A stretch of 10,103 bases of DNA from DSUN01 sp035527715 (GTDB taxonomy: Bacteria > Planctomycetota > PUPC01 > DSUN01), in the NCBI GenBank assembly GCA_035527715.1, contig DATKZY010000080.1:1-10103 (forward strand), in the 5' to 3' direction. Both the position numbers and the translations under genes were made by a program. Under the pieces are notes generated by a model. It saw only the letters and a program-made list of their open reading frames with translations, ran no database searches and was not told the DNA's origin. Shown piece after piece: positions 1 through 6,021 of this stretch (its first letter is position 1; each line of letters opens with the position of its first letter).

Positions 1-1
1 G

Positions 2-1714
2 GGCTTCTTCCTGCCCTGCCGCTGGTGGAACCTGCCACTCCAACTCCTCCTCATTCCCGTGCGGGTCCTCTTGTTCCCGATCGTGGAGTTCCGCCGGGCG
101 CGGTGGGACAAGGCGTTCGCCCTGGCCCACCCGGACCACACGGTGCGCAACTTCGCAGCCCGCCATCCCAACGAGGCGGCCAACCGCGTGGTCGCCTGGC
201 ATCAGAAGCTCTGGTATCTCGCTCTCGTCCTGGGCGCGCTCTATCTGCTCGATTACCACGTGCTCCGCTTCCTGCACGTCCTGCACGTCCTCTGCGCCTT
301 CTACCTCATCGTCATCGTGTACAAGCTCGTGGCCGTGGTGCTCTCGCTCGTCAGCCCATGCGAGATCAAGGTCACCCCCGAGGAGATTGCGGCGCTCAAG
401 GACGACGAGTTGCCTATCTACACCATCCTGGTGCCGCTCTACAAAGAGACCGAGGTGGCGGGCAAGATCATCCGCTACCTTCGGCGCCTGGACTACCCGC
501 AGGACAAGCTGGACGTGAAGCTGCTGCTGGAGGCGGACGACCGGGCGACCCTCGAGGTCTGCCGCCGGGCCCACCTGCCCGCCAACTACGAGTTGGTGGT
601 GGTGCCCGACTGCAAGCCGAAGACGAAGCCGAAGGCCTGCAACCACGGCCTCGAACGCGCCTGCGGCGACTACCTGGTCATCTATGACGCCGAGGACCGC
701 CCCGAGCACGACCAGCTCAAGAAGGCCGTCGTCGCCTTCCGCAGGGCCAATGCCCCGAGGGGCTTCCTGTCGCGCCTCCTCCGCTCGTCCCAGACCGTGT
801 GCCTCCAGGCCAAGCTCAACTACTACAATACCGATCAGAACCTCCTCACCAAGTGGTTCACGATGGAATACAGCACCTGGTTCGACCTCTTCCTCCCCGG
901 CCTCCACCGCCTCGGCTCGCCGATCCCGCTCGGAGGGACGTCGAACCACTTCAAGACGGACGTGTTGAAGACCATCGGTGGCTGGGACCCGTTCAACGTG
1001 GCCGAGGACTGCGACCTGGGCATTCGGCTCCACAAGATGGGCTATAGGACCCAGGTGCTCGACTCGACGACCTGGGAGGAGGCCAACTCGCGGCTGTGGA
1101 ACTGGGTGCGGCAGCGCTCGCGGTGGGTCAAGGGCTACATCCAGACCCATCTCGTCCACATGCGCAACCCGTTCAAGGCCGTCTGGCGCCTCGGCTTCGC
1201 CGGCATGTTCGGCTTCCTCACCTCGGTCGGCGGCCTCTCCCTGATGCTTATCCTCAACCCCATCTTCTGGATGTTGCTGCTCTTCTACGCGGGCTGCTGG
1301 GTGCACGACCTGGCGCTCAGCGGCTGGTCGTGGGAGGCCACGCGCGCCTTGCATGCCACCTTCCAGCCCGGCGAGTGGCCGTGGGACCGGTGGCTGAACT
1401 GGGACGGCCCCTGGGTGTGGCAGATGTGGTTCAGCGACCCGCGCGGCAACGCCTTCTGGAACACGTGGTCGCAGGCGTTTTTCTTCATCACCGTCGCGCT
1501 CTTCCTTGCGAACTTTCTCTTCATCCTCATGCACGTGTGGGCCTGCATCCGCCGTGGGCTCTATCGCCTGATCCCCTACGCCATCCTGTCCCCCTTCTAC
1601 TGGGTGCTCATAAGCTTCGGCGCCTGGAAGGGCTTCCTTCAGCTCTTCTGGAACCCGTTCAAGTGGGAGAAAACAATCCACGGACTCGATGCATCGGCGA
1701 AGAGCAAGGACTGA
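2..1714 (+). CDS. Processive family 2 glycosyltransferase, cellulose-synthase-like (5' end outside window)
   Basis: The reading frame is open from the window edge, so the N-terminus is missing; 570 residues are visible. It should polymerise or transfer sugars from a nucleotide-sugar at the cytoplasmic face of the inner membrane, probably for an extracellular polysaccharide. Numbering from the first visible codon: hydrophobic segments lie near 9-30 and 70-118. The GT-A domain starts at YTILVPLYKE (about 140) and contains LLLEADD (about 174-180), the DAED metal/nucleotide motif (229-232), LGGTSNHF (about 310-317), the acidic pair in VAEDCD (335-336) and QRSRW (371-375), the QxxRW signature of processive synthases. 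Further membrane segments follow at about 400-435, 490-520 and 535-560. The sequence fits the CESA_like_2/XagB-type group from memory. The GTG at 59 is only an internal codon, since the frame continues upstream. Sugar specificity cannot be read. It leads the operon with the exported protein 10 bp downstream. Confidence 0.93.
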   Translation, partial: GFFLPCRWWNLPLQLLLIPVRVLLFPIVEFRRARWDKAFALAHPDHTVRNFAARHPNEAANRVVAWHQKLWYLALVLGALYLLDYHVLRFLHVLHVLCAFYLIVIVYKLVAVVLSLVSPCEIKVTPEEIAALKDDELPIYTILVPLYKETEVAGKIIRYLRRLDYPQDKLDVKLLLEADDRATLEVCRRAHLPANYELVVVPDCKPKTKPKACNHGLERACGDYLVIYDAEDRPEHDQLKKAVVAFRRANAPRGFLSRLLRSSQTVCLQAKLNYYNTDQNLLTKWFTMEYSTWFDLFLPGLHRLGSPIPLGGTSNHFKTDVLKTIGGWDPFNVAEDCDLGIRLHKMGYRTQVLDSTTWEEANSRLWNWVRQRSRWVKGYIQTHLVHMRNPFKAVWRLGFAGMFGFLTSVGGLSLMLILNPIFWMLLLFYAGCWVHDLALSGWSWEATRALHATFQPGEWPWDRWLNWDGPWVWQMWFSDPRGNAFWNTWSQAFFFITVALFLANFLFILMHVWACIRRGLYRLIPYAILSPFYWVLISFGAWKGFLQLFWNPFKWEKTIHGLDASAKSKD

Positions 1715-1727
1715 GGTGCGCGCCATG
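1713..1727 (+). promoter_or_regulatory. Ribosome binding site fixing the start of the exported protein gene
   Basis: GAGG at 1713-1716 lies 8 nt before the ATG at 1725, overlapping the stop codon of the glycosyltransferase. It favours 1725 over an in-frame ATG at 1689, which lies inside the upstream gene and would put a very basic extension before the signal peptide. Confidence 0.6.
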
Positions 1728-4700
1728 ATTCCCCATTTCGGGCTTCGGATTTCGGGTTTCGGATTTCCCGCCCGCCAATCCGCGACCCGCATTCCGCATT
1801 CTGCATCCGCCCTGCTCGCTCTGGCCCTCGTCGCCGCGCTGTGGCCCGGCGGCGTAGCACTTGCGGGCGGCGACGACTGGTGGAGCCCTGCCTGGTCGCA
1901 CCGCAAGCGCGTGCGGGTGCGCCTGGCCGCCGCCGAGCCGCTCGGCTTCCGCTACCGGCCCCCCGCGGCCGGCGCCGAGGACACGGTGGCCGCCGAGGCC
2001 CTCCTCGCCTGCGAGATCAAGCTCGCGGCCGGCGCCGCGCGCGAGATTCGCGTTGTGGACGCCGGGGGCAACGTGCTCCCCTGCGCCGCGGACGACCCGG
2101 ACAGCCGCGGCCTCGTGCACGTCGCCTTCCCCGCCCGCCGCACCATCACGGGCCAGCTCGCCACCCCGATCCAGGACGGCACGAAGACCGTCACCCTCAG
2201 CGTCGGCCGCGACAAGGCGGTCGCCCCAGGCACCCGCTTCTACGCCTTGGCCGGCCCCAACCGCATCGCCACCCTCGAAGTCGACACCGTTGAGCCCAAG
2301 ACCTCCACCGCGCGGGTCCTCGACAAGACGACGCCCAACATCGCCCAGGGCATCCCGGTCGAGTCCGATGTCCTCACGTCGGCCGAGTACTCCATCTATT
2401 ACGGGAACTCGAAGCCGGAGGGCGAGGCCCCGCGCTGGACGCCTCCGACGGCACCCGTCGCGCTGTACGGCTGGCGCGTCACCGACGGGCAGTTGCTCAG
2501 CCAGCTCGAGGAGTCGCGAGGCACCTACCGCCGGGTCCCCGTCGAGCGGGTCGCCGCGGCAATGCGCAACAGTCCCAGCTACGTCGGCACCCGCTCGCTC
2601 TCGGTGATCAACAGCCCAGGGAACCCACTGGACTACGACTCGGACTACCACGTGAGCGTCTACGAGAGCTTCTTCCGCTCCGACCTGGCGGGGCTGTGTC
2701 GGTTTTCGGTGGACTCGAGCGCGCCGGCCTACCTGTTCGTGGACGGCAAGATGATGGCCCAGCGCCCGAGCTTCTTCTACCAGGTGGCGGGCAACTTCGA
2801 GCATCGCGGCAAGATCGCGCTCCAGGAGGGCTATCACCACCTGCTGCTGTGCGCCGTCGAGTCGTCCAAGCTCCACAACACGCGCCTGGGCTGGCAGCCG
2901 CTCACGGCCACCGTCTTCGCGCCCGTGCCGGCCAGCTTCTACCTGGCCCGCCTCGAGGCCGAGGCCGTGGGCTTCGAAACCCGCGACCAGCGCCGACAGG
3001 TGTGCTTCGCCGCCACCCTCGCCCCCCTCTCCGTCGTCGCCGAGAACCGCAAGCGCTTCCAGTTCGTCCAGTTCCGCAGCCTCACCCCTGTGGAGGAGGA
3101 CGACGCGACGACGTATCGCTGGGAATTCGGCGACGGCAGCCGCGGCGACGGACAGGCCCCCGGCCACCTCTACGAGGTGCCTGCCACGGGCGCCGTCGCC
3201 TCGTTCCCGGTCGCCCTCCACGTCGCGCACGACGGCAAGCCCCTGGGGCAGTACCAGCAGACCGTCTACTGCGACCCGCGCCCGAGCGAGAAGCTCAACC
3301 TGTCGCTCGACATCGTGAGCTTCGCCAACATCGTGTACTTCGACGAACGGACGAGCGTCGCCGTCCGCCTGCGCAACACCGGCTTCGGCCCCGTCATCGT
3401 CCGCGCCATCGGCCGCCTCGAAAGCCGCGACGACAAGCAGGTCATCGTCAACCAGGACCTCCTCGTCGAGGGCAAGAACGAGAACTTCTGCGTCCTCCTG
3501 ATCGACATGAAGCAGCTGGAGGACAAGCCGGCGCTGCTCGAGCTGGAGATCCGCCTCGGCGGCCAACGCGTCCTCGATGCCGCCGCACGAGTCATCCCCT
3601 TCGCCGACCTCACGCGGCGCGGCACGGTCGCCCTCGACGACGGCGAGCTGGTCCTCGGCCCCGGCGGGCCCTACAGCGGCGTCGCCTGGACCGGCGAATT
3701 CCCCACAATGAACTACGAGGTGACCCTCCACGCCCAACGCCGCGCCGGCCGCGACCTCTGCCACGTCACCTTCCCCGTCGCCTCCGCCCTCTGCACCCTG
3801 CGCCCCCGCGCCTGGGACATCTTTTTCGAGTCGGACCGCTGGTACAAGATCCGCCTCCGGGTCACCGAGGCCCGCGTCGAGGCCTGGCTCGACGGCCGGA
3901 AGGTGGCCGACGTGCCGCGGGCGGCCGCCCAGGTCGCCCTGCCCCTGGCCTTCGAGGCAATGAAGCCCTTCGGAGTGCACGCCGCCCTCAACGCCTGCGT
4001 AGCGGTGCGCGACATCGCGGTCGGCCGCATCGAAGGCGGCGCAGCCGCCCCGCCGCCCGCTGCCCCCGCGGCCCCGGCCGAGCCTCGGCCAAAGCCCACC
4101 CCCCCGGGCAGGAGGCGCCCGCGCGGCGAGCCGGAGCCCCCGGCTAAGCCGCCTGCCGCACCTGCCACGCCCGCTGTGGAGGGACCAGGGCCGGGGAGCT
4201 GGACCCCCCTGTTCAGCGGGTCGCTCTCCGGCTGGAAGCCCGTGACCGAGACTGACCTGAGTCTTCTTCAGCGTGGCCTCGGCGCGCTTTACGACTATGC
4301 TGGGCGCCGGGTCATGCTCTCCACCGAGATCGAGGACGCCGATCGTCACCTCGAGCATGTCTTCAGCCGCTACATCTACGAGAAGCACTTCGCCAGCCGC
4401 CGCAGCGTGCTCCTCTTCGGCGACCGCATGGCTCCAGCCGCCGCGCCCGGGAAGAAATTCCCCGACTACGTGACCCTTCTGGCGGAACGGCTCGGAGGGG
4501 CCAAGCGCCCCTTCCAGTTCGTCGAGCGCACCATCGGCCTCCTCCCCACCCTCGCCGACGTCGTGCTCTTCGCCCGCACGCTCCAGGTCCTCGAGCCGCT
4601 GCCCGACCTCATTGTTGTCAGCCCCGGCCTCGCCGACGTGCAGCAGGCCGTCGGCGACCGCGACTTCGCGCGCTCCTTCGATCTCATGATTGACGCCGTG

Positions 4701-4979
4701 CGGGCCACCGGCAAGTCCATCAAGGTCATCCTCGTCTCCCCGCCCCCGTGCTCCCGCAACGTCCGCGTCTCGCGCCTCTACACCCAATCCGTCGCAAAGC
4801 TCGCCCGCGACCACCACGTGCAGTTCCTCGACCTCGACGCCTTGCTCGCCCCGGGCCACGACGACTGGCTGAAAGCCGTCTACGCCGCCCCCGATGCCCA
4901 GGACGTGTTCCTCGACACCCCCACCGAGGCGGCCCATCGGCGCATCGCCGACGCCATCGAGAAGCTCCTCGAACGATGA
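1725..4979 (+). CDS. Large exported multidomain protein: DUF2341-, PA14-, PKD-, DUF1080-like domains and a degenerate SGNH-like C-terminus
   Basis: This is a 1084-residue secreted or periplasmic protein of unknown function. The signal peptide has core ALLALALVAALW (29-40) and probable AxA cleavage after A47. A DUF2341-like part spans about 50-240 (WWSPAWSHRKRV; IYYGNS at 224-229), with a beta-rich insert at about 145-215 resembling FlgT-C-type modules. A PA14-like region lies at about 305-395 (LFVDGK, EGYHHLLL). A PKD domain lies at about 425-515 (YRWEFGDG 464-471), then a CARDB/Ig-like stretch (about 525-625). A concanavalin/DUF1080-like domain covers about 628-768 (RWYKIRLRV, WLDGRKVADV). 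A Pro/Ala-rich linker (771-825) precedes an SGNH-like fold (about 893-1084). In the SGNH blocks GDS reads GDR (899-901), GxND reads GLAD (968-971) and DxxH reads DTPT (1064-1067), so hydrolase activity looks lost. The gene sits 10 bp after the glycosyltransferase and overlaps the next gene by 4 bp. Domain names are by eye; carbohydrate binding or polymer handling is inference. Confidence 0.85.
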   Translation: MIPHFGLRISGFGFPARQSATRIPHSASALLALALVAALWPGGVALAGGDDWWSPAWSHRKRVRVRLAAAEPLGFRYRPPAAGAEDTVAAEALLACEIKLAAGAAREIRVVDAGGNVLPCAADDPDSRGLVHVAFPARRTITGQLATPIQDGTKTVTLSVGRDKAVAPGTRFYALAGPNRIATLEVDTVEPKTSTARVLDKTTPNIAQGIPVESDVLTSAEYSIYYGNSKPEGEAPRWTPPTAPVALYGWRVTDGQLLSQLEESRGTYRRVPVERVAAAMRNSPSYVGTRSLSVINSPGNPLDYDSDYHVSVYESFFRSDLAGLCRFSVDSSAPAYLFVDGKMMAQRPSFFYQVAGNFEHRGKIALQEGYHHLLLCAVESSKLHNTRLGWQPLTATVFAPVPASFYLARLEAEAVGFETRDQRRQVCFAATLAPLSVVAENRKRFQFVQFRSLTPVEEDDATTYRWEFGDGSRGDGQAPGHLYEVPATGAVASFPVALHVAHDGKPLGQYQQTVYCDPRPSEKLNLSLDIVSFANIVYFDERTSVAVRLRNTGFGPVIVRAIGRLESRDDKQVIVNQDLLVEGKNENFCVLLIDMKQLEDKPALLELEIRLGGQRVLDAAARVIPFADLTRRGTVALDDGELVLGPGGPYSGVAWTGEFPTMNYEVTLHAQRRAGRDLCHVTFPVASALCTLRPRAWDIFFESDRWYKIRLRVTEARVEAWLDGRKVADVPRAAAQVALPLAFEAMKPFGVHAALNACVAVRDIAVGRIEGGAAAPPPAAPAAPAEPRPKPTPPGRRRPRGEPEPPAKPPAAPATPAVEGPGPGSWTPLFSGSLSGWKPVTETDLSLLQRGLGALYDYAGRRVMLSTEIEDADRHLEHVFSRYIYEKHFASRRSVLLFGDRMAPAAAPGKKFPDYVTLLAERLGGAKRPFQFVERTIGLLPTLADVVLFARTLQVLEPLPDLIVVSPGLADVQQAVGDRDFARSFDLMIDAVRATGKSIKVILVSPPPCSRNVRVSRLYTQSVAKLARDHHVQFLDLDALLAPGHDDWLKAVYAAPDAQDVFLDTPTEAAHRRIADAIEKLLER
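1728..1810 (+). repeat. Dispersed intergenic-type repeat (FGFRISDFGF / RNPKSE family) read into a coding region
   Basis: This stretch is visibly less GC-rich than its flanks and has internal periodicity. Two 14-bp units at 1736-1749 and 1750-1763 (TTTCGGGCTTCGGA and TTTCGGGTTTCGGA) are followed by CCCGCCAATCCGCGA and then 7-bp units CATTCCG/CATTCTG/CAT near 1790-1805. Translated in the gene's frame it gives FGLRISGFGF...RIPHSA; the opposite strand gives MQNAECGSRIGG and RNPKSEARN. Those peptides are hallmarks of an intergenic repeat seen in planctomycete and related genomes (from memory). Here it lies at a gene junction and runs into the 5' end of the exported protein gene. Only one copy is present in this window, so the dispersed nature is inferred. 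Confidence 0.65.
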
Positions 4980-5263
4980 GCGACCCCACCTTCCACAGCG
5001 GACTCGAGCCCTATCTCGGCCAGCAGGTCGTCCTCGACACCCGCTCGACCTACATCATCCTCGGCACCCTCACCCAGATCACCCCCGACTGCCTGACGCT
5101 CGAGAACGTGGACGTGCACGACACCTCCGACGCCAACTCCACCAAGGACCATTACGTCATGGAGTCCCACAAGCTCGGCATCCGCACCAACCGCCGGGCC
5201 GCCAAGGTCCGCCTCGCCGAGATCATCAGCATCTCCCTCCTCCGCGACGTGGAAATCTACTGA
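4976..5263 (+). CDS. Small protein of 95 residues, unassigned, possible SH3/Sm-like beta fold
   Basis: The start ATG overlaps the stop of the preceding gene as ATGA, so translation is probably coupled; no strong independent Shine-Dalgarno is seen. The product is soluble, with no signal peptide or membrane segment. Residues 11-49 (EPYLGQQVVLDT, then YIILGTLTQI and CLTLENVDVHD) alternate hydrophobic strands and turns in the manner of an Sm/LSm or SH3-like small barrel ('fixed surface, tunable loop, strand'). A polar middle (DTSDANSTKDHY) is followed by a basic stretch IRTNRRAAKVR (69-79) and a last hydrophobic strand EIISISLLRDVEIY. The basic patch could bind nucleic acid or an acidic partner. 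I do not recognise a named family, so function is open. Its place as last gene of the glycosyltransferase operon may only reflect co-transcription. Confidence 0.82.
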   Translation: MSDPTFHSGLEPYLGQQVVLDTRSTYIILGTLTQITPDCLTLENVDVHDTSDANSTKDHYVMESHKLGIRTNRRAAKVRLAEIISISLLRDVEIY

Positions 5264-5287
5264 AGCCACAATGGGTCTATGGAGAAG

Positions 5288-5312
5288 GGCCCCCTCCCAG
5301 GGATCGGGGGCC
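5288..5312. terminator. GC hairpin between convergent genes, possible bidirectional terminator
   Basis: GGCCCCC at 5288-5294 pairs perfectly with GGGGGCC at 5306-5312 around an 11-nt loop, in the 58-bp gap between two converging genes. There is no T-tract on either side, so it does not meet the usual intrinsic terminator rule. Its position is the main support. Confidence 0.28.
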
Positions 5313-5321
5313 GGGCCCGCG

Positions 5322-5984
5322 CTACAGCTCTCTGGCGCGCTCGGCGCACGCGCGGAGGGCCGCGGTGACCTCTGCTGCCAGGTCGTCCCGACGCCGCTCG
5401 CCGGGCAGGATGGGCTTCCCAATGAAGGCCCGCAGGCGCGCGCGGTAAGGGCGGCCACTCCCCGGCGGCAGCAGCCGCTCCGTGCCCGCCATGCCCACGG
5501 GCACGATGGGCACGCCGGCGCGCTGTGCCAGCAGGGCCACGCCCGGCTGTGCCTCGCGCACCGGCCCCTCGCGGGTGATCCCTCCCTCGGGGAAGATCCC
5601 GATCGCGTCCCCGCCAGCCAACACCGCTTCGGCCGCGCGGAGCGCCTCCTTGTTGATGCCCTCCCGCTTCACCACCAGCACGCCCCAGAACCGCACGAGC
5701 GGGTGCACCACGGGCAGATAGTAGAACTTGTCGTTCATCAGGTACGTGAGGATCCGCGGCACGAACGCCTGGAGCACCACCGCGTCGGAAAGGCTCGAGT
5801 GGTTCGCGGCCACGATCACGCCCCCGCGAGGCGGGACGTTCTCCTCGCCGACCACGCGCGTGCCGCAGACAAGGCGCAGCCCGAGCCGCACGATCGCACC
5901 GAGGTTGTGGAACAGGACAACCCGGGCAAGGCGCGCGCCCAAGCCGGGCCGCTGCACGCGCTTCTCAGGCAGGGGGTTCGCCAC
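5322..5984 (-). CDS. plsC: 1-acyl-sn-glycerol-3-phosphate acyltransferase (PlsC-like)
   Basis: PlsC enzymes transfer a fatty acyl chain to the sn-2 position of lysophosphatidic acid, giving phosphatidic acid at the inner membrane. With the start used here (220 residues), block I NHSSLSD (61-67) carries the HX4D catalytic pair His62/Asp67. Block III reads FPEGGIT (131-137) where FPEGTRS is usual, and block IV is VPIVPVGMAGT (158-168). A hydrophobic N-terminal segment (about 20-42) fits membrane attachment. The length suits short PlsC proteins. The start is uncertain: GTG at 5984 lies 37 nt after the ftsK stop with a weak GAG 7 nt upstream. Another GTG at 5957 is possible, and the frame also runs up to a GTG at 6083 inside ftsK, which would add a low-complexity Thr/Arg-rich segment. 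It is the last gene of the minus-strand block, probably co-transcribed with ftsK. Acceptor specificity (glycerolipid or another lysolipid) is inferred from the family. Confidence 0.88.
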   Translation of the reverse strand: MANPLPEKRVQRPGLGARLARVVLFHNLGAIVRLGLRLVCGTRVVGEENVPPRGGVIVAANHSSLSDAVVLQAFVPRILTYLMNDKFYYLPVVHPLVRFWGVLVVKREGINKEALRAAEAVLAGGDAIGIFPEGGITREGPVREAQPGVALLAQRAGVPIVPVGMAGTERLLPPGSGRPYRARLRAFIGKPILPGERRRDDLAAEVTAALRACAERAREL

Positions 5985-6021
5985 GGCGTCGCTCGATGCA
6001 GGAACGGCGGGGCGCGGCGGG

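Noticed and set aside
1689..1724. Earlier ATG for the exported protein
   Set aside because: It lies within the glycosyltransferase gene, lacks a ribosome site and adds a basic 12-residue extension; ATG 1725 has GAGG at good spacing.
1659..4937. 1092-codon open frame on the minus strand opposite the exported protein gene
   Set aside because: Its product is Gly/Ala/Val/Asp/Glu/Arg-rich with no recognisable domain, as expected antisense to GC-rich coding DNA. The plus-strand frame has a signal peptide, PKD and other motifs and good gene spacing.
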